64,000 nucleotides of DNA from Phragmites australis (Eukaryota > Streptophyta > Magnoliopsida > Poales > Poaceae): the NCBI RefSeq assembly GCF_958298935.1, contig NC_084932.1:13681501-13745500 (forward strand). Direction: 5' to 3'. Below are positions 31,982 to 42,254 of this stretch, piece by piece (within the stretch, counting starts at the first letter, position 1; the number at the start of each line of letters is the position of its first letter). The notes beneath the pieces were generated by a model, which saw only the letters and a program-made list of their open reading frames with translations, had not been told where the DNA came from and searched no databases. A program made the translations under genes and the position numbers.

Positions 31982-33685
31982 CTACTGAGTAATCCTCTCC
32001 GCAGAGGCATCATCCCCGAGAAGGATATTTTCTTTCAAGTACCCTCGGATCTCGTCGATCCACGAGGCATCTTGAGAACAATCGGTAAGCGCAGCGCACT
32101 CATCGGGCGGTGGCACCCTGATGGAACCTCCCACTAAGGGTGCTGCCTGGGTCCCCTCAACTAGGCTCGAGGGTTCCCCTTCATCCTGGTTGGCAGGCAG
32201 GACGGATGGCCGTGTGAGCCTTTCTTCAAAGGCTCCAGCTGGGACGAGCGCCCAGGCAGAGGCCAGGCGAGAGAGGTCATCGGCAAGAGCGTTATCGCGG
32301 CGAGGTATGTACCGCAGCTCCAGGCCATCGAAGTGCCTCTCTAGCCTCCTGACTTCCACCACGTACGCCGCCATCTAAGAATCCGCACACTGGTATTCCT
32401 TGGATACTTGGTTGACCACCAGTTGGGAGTCTCCCTTGACCAGCAGGTGCCAAATCTCGAGGCCCACCGCTGCTCGGAGGACAGCGATGAGAACCTCATA
32501 CTCCGTCATGTTGTTGCTTGCTTGGAAATGCAGTTGCACGATGTACTGGAGTACTTCACCCGTTGGGGAGGTGAGAACCACTCCAGCCCCCGCGCCTTTC
32601 AGCGTGAGGGAGCCGTCGAAGTGCATGACCCAGTACCCGGGCCCATCTTGCTCGGGGTACGCGGAAATCTCCTCATGGTCAATCTCGGGGACCGGCGTCA
32701 ACTCCGCCACGAAGTCAGATAGAGCCTGGCTCTTGATTGCCTGGCAACTGATGAAGTGCAGATCGAACTCTGCCAGCTCCACAGCCCACTTGACGATACG
32801 CCCAGTGCCTTCTCGGTTCTGGAGGATCAGCCCGAGTGGATATGTTGTTACCATCGAGACCTTGTGCGCCTGGAAGTAGTGGCGCAGCTTCCTGGAAGCG
32901 ACAAGTACGGCATAGAGCATCTTCTGGGCTTGGGGGTATCTTGTCTTGGCGTCTCGCAGGACTTCACTAACGAAGTACACCGATCGCTGTATACGGCGGG
33001 CCCGAATAGAGGCCTCGCCTGAGGGCTTGTCACAGCCCCCGAGCTCGGCGTAGTGGTCGGGGATGACCGGGCTCTCGAGCTCAATTCCCTGGTCGGGAGG
33101 AGCCGAGGTCTCGGGCTCTACTGCCTGCTCGTGAGGAGCCCCAAGAACTGAAGGCTGCTCGAGGGCGGCTGGGAGCTCGAACCCAACACCTTGACCCGAG
33201 CACTTGTCACGCTCCACCACCAGTACCATACTCACAACCTGAGGAGTGGCCGAGACGTAGAGCAATAAAGGCTCGCCCTCGGAGGGGGCCACCAGTACGG
33301 GTGGTGAGGTGAGATACTTCTTCAAGTCCTGGAAGGCCTGCTCGGCCTTCGGTGTCCAGTCAAAGTAACCTGTCTTCTTCAGCAGTTTGAAGAGAGGGAG
33401 CCCTCGCTCCCCGAGTTTGGATATAAAGCGCCCCAGGGCCGCCATGCAGCCAGCGAGACGCTGGACTTCCTTGAGTCGCGCCGGGGGTCGCATCTGTTCG
33501 ATGGCCCGGATCTTCTCTGGATTGGCCTCAATTCCTCGGCTGGAAACCAAGAAACAGAGGAGCTTGCCCGCAGGTACCCCAAAGACGCACTTCTCAGGGT
33601 TGAGCTTCAAGCGGGTAGTGCAGAGACTGTTGAAAGTCTCGACTAAGTCCTCCAACTGGGTGGCACGGTCTCGGGACTTGACCAC
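31982..33685 (-). pseudogene. Tat RT C-terminal half, RNase H and second RNase H
   Basis: Open from 33685 to 32375 (436 codons) and, after a stop at 32375, again to 31982. Contains the RT thumb ([27 protein letters not shown]), connection ([18 protein letters not shown]), Gypsy RNase H ([20 protein letters not shown]) and a second, archaeal-type RNase H ([51 protein letters not shown]). Two RNase H domains in tandem define Tat-type elements. Confidence 0.85.
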
Positions 33686-34640
33686 GAGATTGTCGATGTA
33701 AGCCTCGACGTTGAGGCCAACCTACGAATCAAGGGTAATGCGCACGGCCCGCTGGAATGATGACCCAGCATTGCGCAAACCAAAAGGCAATGAGACATAA
33801 CAATAGGTCCCCACCTGGGTAGTAAAAGAAGTTTTTTCTTCATCCTATCTGGCCATGCGGATTTGGTGATAACCCAAATTCGCATCCCGAAGTGGCATCT
33901 ACAATTTGATCTATGCGGGATAAAGGAAAAGGATCTTTCGGACAAGCCTTGTTTAAGTCGGTGTAGTCGACACACATGCCAAGCTGGTCGTTGGCCTTCG
34001 GGACGATGACTGGGTTTGGCAGCCTCTCTGGGTGGAGGATCTCTCGGATGAAGCTGGCGTCAAGGAGCTTGTTGACTTGCTCCCGGATGAACTCCTGGCG
34101 CTCGGACGCCTGCCGCCGGACCTTTTGCCACACCGGCCGTGCACCGGGGCGCACAGCCAGGTGGTGCTCGATCACCTCCCTAGGGATCTTGGGTATATCG
34201 GATGGTTGCCATGCAAATACGTCGACGTTAGCCTGAAGGAAGGTGACGAGCGCGCTTTCCTATTTGCCGCCCAGGTCACCACCGATCCGGACGACCTGGG
34301 AGGAGTTTTCACCCACCACGACCTCCTTCGTAGGGACGGAGGCGTCAGCGGTGAGTTGGGGTTTGGATGAAGAGGGTCCCGGGCCCCCTGGGTGTCCTTC
34401 GACCTCGGCCCAACCAGAGACCAAGGCCGAGTAGAGCTACTTGGCGCAGGAGGTGGCGCTGCTGGTCTCGGCGGGCACGGAGATGGGGCCAGCAGGGTTC
34501 GGCATCTTAACCGTGAGGTAGGCATAGTGCGTGACCACCATGAACTGAGCGAGCGCCGGGCGTCTAAGTATGGCGTTGTAGGGGAGAGGGACTTCCGCAA
34601 CATCGAAGATGACATTCTCCATCTGAAAATTGTCCTAGCT
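33640..34640 (-). pseudogene. Tat RT N-terminal half, frameshifted
   Basis: Segments in different frames: EVIEHHLAVRPGARPVWQK, VNKLLDASFIREILHPE, CVDYTDLNKACPKDPFPLSR, IDQIVDAT (34175-33880), then a shifted piece, then [11 protein letters not shown] at about 33690. The usual catalytic pair Asp-Asp reads Asp-Asn (YIDN), which would inactivate the enzyme. The region 34180-34630 is the protease-RT linker (VIFDVAEVPLPYNAILRRPALAQF). Confidence 0.8.
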
Positions 34641-36671
34641 TAAGAATGTGACGGGCAGTTCAACCTGCCCGAGGGGCAGAGTGTGCCCCGGCGTCACCCC
34701 ATAGAAGGGGAGCGACGGCTTTAGGCGTCTGGAAGGCACCAGCAGCTTCTTGAAGGCCTCCTGGGATAGGAGGATTAGGCCTGCACCCCTATCGATCAGC
34801 ACTCTACTGACCTTTACATTGCAGATGGTGGAGAACACTACCAGAGGTAGTCGCCTCACGCCTGCAGTACTCGGGGTGTCCGACCACTTCAGGGGCCTTG
34901 CGGCCGCTATGCTCGGGGTGGCCGAGCACACCTCGCGCCGCATTGTCTTGACGTAGTGACAAGATGAGGGAGTGTATGCGCCTCCATCGATGAAGGCGAC
35001 GGTGTGCTCGGGCTCTTGGTACCCGAGTTCTTGGTTCTCTGGGGCGGCTCTGTCGTCACAGCCCTTGCGGTGCTCCTCGTGCTCCTTCTGGCACTGCTCG
35101 ACAAGGCCTTTGACCGATTGGCACTCTGTGAGGTCGTGCCAGTCAGTCTGGTGGATCTCGCACCACTTTCCCGGCTGGGGCTTCCCCGAAGCGGGAGCCC
35201 TCGCTGGAGCCGGCCTTCTGTCGGCAGCCGCCCGATGTGCCGGCCTACAGTCAAGGCCCTCTGCCGGCCTACGGGTGGGGCCCTCTGCTGGCATGACAGG
35301 GGCAGCATCGCGCCTTCTTCTTTTTTTCTTTTCCCGCCTGTCGAAGCGGGAAGAACCTGGTTGGTCGGCAGTAGGTTGCTCAGGGCGCGGGACATGCCAC
35401 GCCCGAGCTTCCGTCGCCTTTGCGCACTTGTCAGCCAACGCAAAGAGCTCTGCGGTGGTTTCGACCTCATGCGTACCTAGCTTTTCGAGCATCCGCTCGT
35501 CGCGGACGCCCTGCCGAAATGTGATGATGATGGCATGGGGGGTTATCAATGGGATGGTGTTGCGGACCTGGCTGAAGCACTGTATGAAGCGCCTCAGTGT
35601 CTCCCCCTCCTGTTGCTTTACGGCGTGAAGGTCGCACTCCAAACTGGGGTGCATGAAGGTGCCCTGAAAGTTGGCCACGAACTGGTGGCAGAGATCATCC
35701 GAGGAACTAATGGATCATGGGGATAAGTTCATAAGCCATGAACGGGCAGAGCCCCTCAAGGCTACATGGAAGTAATTGGCCATAACCTTTTCACTACCGC
35801 CCACTGCTTAGACGGTGGTGGTGTAGATCTGGAGGAACTCGACGGGGTCGATGGACCCGTCGTACTTCTCCGGTAGTTCTGGCCTGAACTTTGTGGGCCA
35901 GCTGACCCGACGGAGCTCGTTGGTGAAGGCGTGACAGCTTATGCCGTATCCCGCGGTGCGAGCAGGGCCCTTGGGGGGTGAACGCTGGTGTGCCGGGGAA
36001 CCCCGGCGGTCACGGGCCGGCATAGAGGAAGCCTGGTCCTCTACCTCGGCCTCGTGCCGGGACTCCCGATGGCGCTCAAGGGTGACGCGCGCATCTTCGA
36101 CGGCCTTCCGCTCGTTTCGGTGTAAGCGGAGGTCCTGAGCTCCGGTTGTGGCCAGGGGGCGGCACTCCGCCTGGAGGCCCCCCGGCCAGTTCTGCCACCA
36201 CCTGAGGATGGACCGGCCTTGGTTGCGCTATGGCGGGAGGTGGTACGAGAGCTTTCAGCCAGCACCTACCGGTGAGCTGTGCCCACCAGGGCGGCCACCT
36301 CCTGAAGCCAACGGCCTTCTGGGGTTTTCCCCACTGCCTGGATGGGCGGGTGCTTGTGCCGCAAGCAACGCACTCCCAGGGCTGGCATCACCGAAGGCGA
36401 GCCTGCGTCGTAACGGTGCCCGGCGCTGTCTGGACGTAGATCTCGCGGCACGAGTGTCTGCCGCTTGCTGAGGGTTGGGCAGTCCGCCTGTGATGGCAGC
36501 GGCGGCCCTGCTGGGCCTAGCGCCATTGTCCCCATGGGAGGGGAGCACCGTACGGGCGGACCGTTGCTGCAGCTGCTGAGGAGCAGCAGAAACTGGGGCC
36601 TCCTGAGTGATGGGTTCCACTCCTTCGCTGGAGCTGGAACCGATGCGTTGAAGATGATGTCCACCTGCCAT
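34635..36671 (-). pseudogene. Tat gag and protease
   Basis: From the ATG at 36671 (MAGGHHLQRIGSSSSEG). After a variable N-terminus come the capsid part (FTNELRRVSWPTKFRPELPE at about 35900, YFHVALRGSARSWLM, FRQGVRDERML), a Lys/Arg-rich stretch, a zinc-knuckle-like CEIHQTDWHDLTEC, and protease with VLIDRGAGLILLS, in which the usual Asp-Gly-Gly or Asp-Ser-Gly type site reads Asp-Arg-Gly. Stops at about 35808 and 35727 and a frame change near 36250 break it. Confidence 0.8.
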
Positions 36672-36713
36672 CTTTTCTGCAGGAAACAAAGCGGATTCAG
36701 GGATGCAACCCCC

Positions 36714-36730
36714 CTACCTGGCACGCCAGC
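36714..36730 (-). other. Tat primer-binding site
   Basis: Complement GCTGGCGTGCCAGGTAG directly after the LTR end CCGACA. It resembles the TGGCGCGCCAGGTAGGGG sequence common next to LTRs of grass Tat elements. Confidence 0.65.
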
Positions 36731-37827
36731 TGTCGGAGGATGAACTCCACAAGCGGGGATCTGGAGGGATCCCCTTTGAGATTGGGCCTGGGGGATGATT
36801 CTGAATCTACCTCGTACGTGAAATAAATGGGAGTAAATGAGATGCAGGTGGGTTGGATGATCAGATGCAGGAGGAAATAAATTCTCAGGGGATTTTAGAC
36901 AAGTTTAGGCCGCACGGAGCGTAATACCCTACTCCTGTGTGTATGCTATAAATGCTCAGAAATGCCTCTCTAAGGATCTCTTGTGTTACAAGGATGTTTG
37001 TCTAAAACTCGAGCTTCATGAGCTTGTCTCGGTCTTGAAGAAGTCATTGTCTTCTGTGTATCTTGATCTTCTTAGTTCGGTCTATCAATCTAGAGTTGTC
37101 CTTCTCTAGGTAGCCCGCCCCTCTTTTATACCCCATCGGGGTGGGTAGCGTGCCTAGAAAGGATGGCACGACTTCCAAGGCGCCATAAATATAAAGCAAC
37201 TATCATGGGCTACAATTTGATGTGATGGGGGGTTGAAAACGCGCCCCCGTCCGGTTCTGTCGTCATCATCCCGCTTTTCAGCGGGTGCTACGGGGAGGGC
37301 CCACCGGCAGCCACCGAGCACTCTCTCCCGGATATGCCCTTTCTTGATCCTCGGGGAACTGCGAGTGCTCGGGGACTACTGTTCATAGCCCCGAGCACTT
37401 TCTCCCAGATCTGTGACTGCTCGGGTCCTCGGGGAACTCAGGTACCCAGGGACCACTGTTCATAGCCTCGAGCGCCCTCTCCTGGAACTGTGACTTCTCT
37501 GGTCATCAGGGAACTCGGGTGCTCGGGGACCACTGTTCATGGCCCCGAGCACCCTCTCCCGGAACTTGGCCTTCTCAGGTCATCGGGGAACTCGGGTACT
37601 CGGAGACCACTATTCATGGTCCCGAGCACCCTCTCCCGGAACTTGGTCTTCTCGGGTCCTCGGGGAACTCGGGTGCTCGGAGACCACTGTTCATGGTCCT
37701 GAGCACCCTCTTCCGGGATTTGGTCTTCTCGGACCTCGGGGAGATTATCCTCGAGAGAGGGCACCACATGGCACTCTGCTGTCCTGGCCTCGAGACTCTG
37801 GGACCCCTGGTTCCCATGTCACCGACA
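36731..37827 (-). repeat. Tat 5' LTR
   Basis: 1,097 bp, TGTCGG...CCGACA. Relative to the 3' LTR it lacks 339 bp between two CGAGCAC words (37315-37321 here; 10469-10475 and 10808-10814 in the other copy). Contains the ~75-bp repeats (37315-37735). Confidence 0.9.
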
Positions 37828-37832
37828 CACTT
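37828..37832 (+). repeat. Target duplication CACTT of Tat, right
   Basis: Exact match to 9877-9881. Confidence 0.85.
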
Positions 37833-38381
37833 GAACTTGAAACCTCTCAGCTCGAGCGATACATCCTTACCATCCCACCACAGAAGTACTAGTGATATCA
37901 TTGGCATATGCAGTCCTTTTGACATCTTCTATCTGAAACTTTAAATGATTATTTGGATATCTAAATGGCATCAAATGAAAAAGTTTTTATCTATAAAGTT
38001 GTAGATATCGTCGAGGGCTATAGTTTTGATATAAAATTTGTCCCCATCTGACTTCGTATGAAAAATTTATGAATTTTTTAAAATAAGCTATAATCCACTA
38101 TCACTGCCGGCCCTAGCCACGAGCTAGCAATGGCTCGTGGCTAGAGCCGACAGTGAAACCTTAACTATCACTGCCGGTTGGTGGCTAGAGCCGATAGTGA
38201 CACTATCACTGCCGGCTCATGGCTAAAGCTGGCAGTGATAGTGGATTTTCACTGCTGGTTCTTTTTTAATAGCCATTTAGTGTCAGTTTATGGTATGAAC
38301 CGGCAGTGATATTCTATCACTGCCAGTTCGTAAGAAACCAGTAGTGATGGGCCAGTATATAAGCCTATTTCTGTAATAGTG
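37833..38381 (+). repeat. CACTA right terminus
   Basis: AT-rich stretch (37920-38090), then TCACTGCCGGC-type repeats in both orientations (38098-38340) and the end CCTATTTCTGTAATAGTG. Confidence 0.85.
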
Positions 38382-39100
38382 AGTGTTCAGTTTCGAAAGA
38401 ACTTCTTGATGATTTGGAGAATGCTATAAATAAGTTGGACCTAGAAGCAGATAATTCACTAAGCCAAAAACCTACCAAATCTTATGGGGTTTCTTGAAGT
38501 TGTAATGAATGTGATAGAGATATATTAAAAGGTAAAGTATCAATTAGAGTTCCTCAGGTGATAAAAGGTCAAAGACTAAAAGATCAAGGAATGTACTTGA
38601 AAAGAAAAAATAGAGCAATACAAAGGCTACTAAGAAAAAAGGTAGTGCAACCCATTTAAAATTTTCTTTTCCCGTCATATTATTGTATAGCTAGTAATAA
38701 TTTTGTTTCGCTCTTACATGTCCAAATTGTAGGAGAAAATTCAATGAATGCCGCAAATAACATACAAGGTGGAGAAGATCCAAAGCAACTGATTGTAAGA
38801 AACATTAACTACGCCCGTTATTGTCTTACAATTACTGATTAACTTACATCTATTCTGTTATGAATAATTTTGTATTTTTTTTAGAACGGGTATCATTTGA
38901 TGCAACCATCGGTGCTAATATTACAATACCAAAGTTTTCAGCCAATACGTATGGGGATTCTTCGACCAATGTTGCTCTTTTGATCCAAGGAGGATGCACA
39001 AGTCTTTTACTTGGAGCCGATCAAGATGCAAGAGCATGGTTCACTGCCAGAAAATTATATTTTGATGAAGTACCAAATTATGTAGCATTTAAGGAGTAAA
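38382..39100 (+). pseudogene. FAR1/FHY3-like protein, 3' part
   Basis: Directly after the CACTA, CSVSKELLDDLENAINKLDL and EADNSLSQKPTKSYGVS, then SCNECDRDILKGKVSIRVPQ and RSRNVLEKK in shifted frames: the C-terminal region of FAR1-related proteins, continuing the frame broken at 9515. A further exon-like frame at 38884-39099 (FSANTYGDSSTNVALLIQGG) may be its last exon. Stop and frameshifts near 38497 and 38590. Confidence 0.7.
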
Positions 39101-39611
39101 CATTCTTCAATAAAATTTGATGGAACCTTGAAAATATAATTGTCCATTTGCACTATTTTCGTGAAATTGTAATACAGACGTTTCAGAAATAAACTAGATT
39201 CTAGCCTCATTGAAATTGAAACTGTTCATTCGCTCCAGAACTGTTCATTTGCATTTTAACTGGAATTGGAATTGTAACGTTCATTTGCACTGTCAGTCAG
39301 CCTACGTTGATATTCAAACGAAATGCAACTATCAGTATATGAAAGCTGGGAATATGAGATACACCAGTTTATTCACAATGAATTGTCTCCTAATGTTATA
39401 TCTGAAGATATTTTAGATCAACAAGAGAACATGTCAACCACAACCTATGATCCATAACTCTTTACAATTGTCATCCATAACTCTTTACAATACATATACG
39501 CAAAACTCCCTATAATCCCTCTTTATCTTCTATTGATGACACCCAATTGCCTGCTGAACATGAGCATCCAATTGATGAAATCCAAGTTCCTGTGGAGCCC
39601 AATGTCCAGAA
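39101..39611. other. Intergenic or decayed gene tail
   Basis: AT-rich with a CATTTGCACT-type repeat (39205-39295). The stretch 39540-39611 reads LPAEHEHPIDEIQVPVEPNV on the plus strand and continues after the hAT insertion, so it may be an exon remnant. Nothing else seen. Confidence 0.35.
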
Positions 39612-39849
39612 CAGGGTTTTAGTTACCGTTTTGCAACGGTTACCGGTTCCTGGTGGTAACCATAGTTACCGCGGTAACTGCACAGTAATTCGATGGAATT
39701 CGGTAGAAACCAGTCCAATTTTGTTAAAAAAAAAATTGAATTTTAAATTTAAGTTTGATCATGAATCGCTTGGTTTATAAAAATAGTGCAAACTGAATCG
39801 TCCGATAACCGCGATAAACAAGCGGTTACCGATGATATTTATAACCGTG
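39612..39849. mobile_element. Small hAT-type element (MITE)
   Basis: 238 bp flanked by a perfect 8-bp duplication GTCCAGAA (39604-39611 and 39850-39857), the size typical of hAT insertions. Ends CAGGGTTTTAGTTACC and the complement of CACGGTTATAAATATC are partly matching inverted repeats; internal GGTTACCG motifs are frequent. No coding capacity. Confidence 0.75.
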
Positions 39850-40364
39850 GTCCAGAAGCAGCAGTACCCTTCTCTCGTGATTAGCATGGTCTGTAGTGTA
39901 TGATGGAGTCAGTATGCCTGAAAACCATTCACCACGGGCAGCAAGACGAAAGCAATCATTAAAATCACAGAATTGTAGTCATACCAATCAGACAGGGAGG
40001 AAAAATAAGATGAATTTCTCATTGCAGTCATATCCATCTTCTATCCCTGAATTGCAGCGTTGGGTTTTTGCAATGTGCAGGTTCCAATGCATATACTCGC
40101 CTTGCTCATTTTGCTAGCTAGCACATGGCAAAATGATGCAGAAGGATATGCACACAGAACATTATGACAAAACCACGATTGAGTTTTCTTTGTATTGCTC
40201 CAGTGGACTTGAACAGAACATTCAGATAGGACACTATATATCCAGGAACAAGTACTGGAAGAAGAACTACAGAAGAAGCATCCATCAGGGGAGGGGAGCA
40301 TTTGGTTTCAAGTACTCGATCGATACGATATCTAGAAGAACAGTTGTTCCTGCGCAGGTTCTAT

Positions 40365-40765
40365 AGATGCCTGGCTCGGTCTTCTTTTGGCCGTGCTTGT
40401 GTGCCTTGTCCTTGATGTGCCGTAGCAGCGTGACTATCTCCTTCATGTCACTGCCTCCGGAAATGATATGGAAGCACGCCCCAGATCATGAAATGAGTAT
40501 AGAGAGATCGATTAATCACACGGAAATCCCACATAAACCTACAGATTGAGCAAATCACAGCGAACTTCAATTACTAGCTACGAAACCCTCGCCACATGGG
40601 GCCGTGGGGGGAGGGGAGAGATGTAGGGCACCTATCAAGCTCGTGGTCAGAGTCGTCCAAGCTATGCTTGTGCCGCCTCTTGTTGGAGAGGAGCGCCTCG
40701 GATTGCCGATTTGGGGCGTTGCTATCCGACAGTGGTGCTCGTATTACTGAGACGAAACAGAACCT
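40365..40765 (-). pseudogene. Unrecognised two-exon gene fragment
   Basis: Minus strand: 40760-40634 reads VSVIRAPLSDSNAPNRQSE and LLSNKRRHKHSLDDSDHELD, followed by a GTGCCC donor; after ~165 bp an exon-like piece 40460-40365 reads GSDMKEIVTLLRHIKDKAH and KHGQKKTEPGIY. The splice-like layout and clean frames suggest a captured or relic gene piece. I do not recognise the family. Confidence 0.35.
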
Positions 40766-40769
40766 TTTG

Positions 40770-41320
40770 ATGTAAATTTTTCATCAAGAAGGAACTTCTT
40801 GTGAAATTTCTCCTATGTTCTTGCCGAATGCTTTCCTTAGGTACTAGGATTTTTGATCCACCCGAGTACCAACTCTTTGCCCAGGTTTGGTCCTTCCTGA
40901 TCGAGAAGAAGCATTCGACCGAATAGAACCCTCGAGCTAGTCAAAAAATCTTTTGGATAGGAAAAACCTTGGTCAGGACCCATGTGATCGGGGACCACTC
41001 CAGCCATAAAAGCACCCGAGCACTGACCAACTATCATATATCTCTCCGAGAACAGCATCACATTTAATGTGCGTCGTAACTCGAGGGCACTTGAGACGCT
41101 AGGCTACCAGTCAAAAAGAAAAAGAGAGAATACTTGGTCATAAAATATTATCATTGCCACGAGTGCGGTAACCACAACATCGTTGTGGGGGGTGGGGAAG
41201 CCATTGCCACCCCACTTACCCTTGTATGCAGAAGTGACAGACTTCTGTTAATCTTTACACCGCGAATTCTCCAACGAAAAACTCATCTTCCGCCTTAGAC
41301 CTTCACTGCCCAACCGCTCT
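40770..41320. other. Probable Tat LTR/spacer remnant
   Basis: No genes. Words such as ACCCGAGCACTGACC and CTCGAGGGCAC and the position before an antisense-ORF-like frame suggest a decayed Tat 3' region. Confidence 0.35.
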
Positions 41321-41323
41321 GGC

Positions 41324-42235
41324 ATGGCTTCTTCTCTGGATGGCTGGCAAGATTCACACATGAGCAAATCTCGCCTAAACAAATTTCCAAGAGGTCTTCT
41401 TCCTGGGCAGAGCCTAATTCTTTGGAGGGCGACAAATGGGGAGTGCTACCCTACCCTAAACACCGAAGAGATTGTGATGTTTGAGGAGTTCGCATACTAT
41501 AGGCTTCAACTTCTGCCATTCAAATTCTTTGTGTAGGTTCTTGGCTTCTTTGGGGTGAATCTTGTTCATCTCAATCCCAAGTCCATCACCATGTTGAGCA
41601 TCATTATTCTCTTGTGTGATGTATTCATTGGGGGCAAAACCACTACTTTTCGTATTCTGCCACTTTTAACATCTGAAGAGCTTCTCGAGCCGTGGACCAG
41701 GATCTATCCAATTTTTCCTCAGAAGCAAGGTATTCGGTCAGTACCTCACCATGTCACCCAAGACCTCATGGCCTGGGTGGCACATGCACTAGTTTTACTA
41801 TCAGAATGCTACTCGGATGCCCCTCTTGTGAAAGAGTACTCGGGCGGAAAGGAATCCCTACTGGAATGAGTAAGTCTGGCCCTTATCCCAAGTCTAGATG
41901 CTCCTCGAGTCAATCAAGAAACTCAAGGAGCAGGGATTGACTACATGGAATGCGGCAATCGACTTCATCTGGCACCGGAACAACCCCTTATACTCGAGGT
42001 CTTTTGACCCAACCGAAGACACACTAGATGGTAAAGCATCATCATGGTATTTATCATTGTTTTTGATTGCTATAACCATTGAAGGGAAATCTTCTTCATA
42101 GGTACAATCATCTCAGAAGAGGCGGTCCTCCAGAGGGCTAAATTCCTCTTCGCTGATAAGTTTTCATGGCATAACAAGGATGTCCCAGAAGCATTATGTG
42201 ACTTCTTGGTAGGCATCAGGTAAGGCATCATCCGG
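41324..42235 (+). pseudogene. Tat antisense ORF remnant
   Basis: Plus strand from ATG 41324: RLNKFPRGLLPGQSL, EEFAYYRLQLLPFKFFV then a stop, VLGFFGVNLVHLNPKSITML and IIILLCDVFIGGKTT. The second block matches in pattern the domain at 23120-23230 (FLQVLEH..VHLSPNSVVILAIF). Introns are likely (GTAAGG at 42220). This second, more AT-rich homologue shows the domain is shared by unlike Tat families. Decayed. Confidence 0.6.
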
Positions 42236-42254
42236 GTAAAGGACTTCTTTCCTC

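Larger units (their letters stand above)
9882..37827 (-). mobile_element. Tat-lineage Ty3/Gypsy retrotransposon with nested insertions
   Basis: Minus-strand element bounded by TGTCGG...CCGACA LTRs and a perfect CACTT duplication. From right to left: 5' LTR (36731-37827), primer-binding site, gag, protease, reverse transcriptase, RNase H plus a second archaeal-type RNase H, integrase (ends near 30810), long spacer, antisense ORF (22889-25986), polypurine tract and 3' LTR (22381 down to 9882). Without the CRM-type insertion (11215-22270) and the solo LTR (27607-30775) and their duplications it is about 13.7 kb, a usual size for Tat elements. The dual RNase H and the antisense extra ORF mark the Tat lineage. 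Frameshifts and stops make it non-functional. Confidence 0.9.
9516..38381. mobile_element. Small non-autonomous CACTA transposon (interrupted)
   Basis: The left end begins CACTACTAAAAAAA at 9516 and the right end is the complement of CACTATTACAGAAATAGG at 38364-38381. Subterminal TCACTGCCGGC-type motifs in both orientations cluster at 9540-9720 and 38095-38330, the usual transposase binding repeats. After removing the Tat insertion only about 910 bp remain (9516-9881 and 37833-38381), with no transposase, so it depended on an autonomous partner. Confidence 0.85.
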
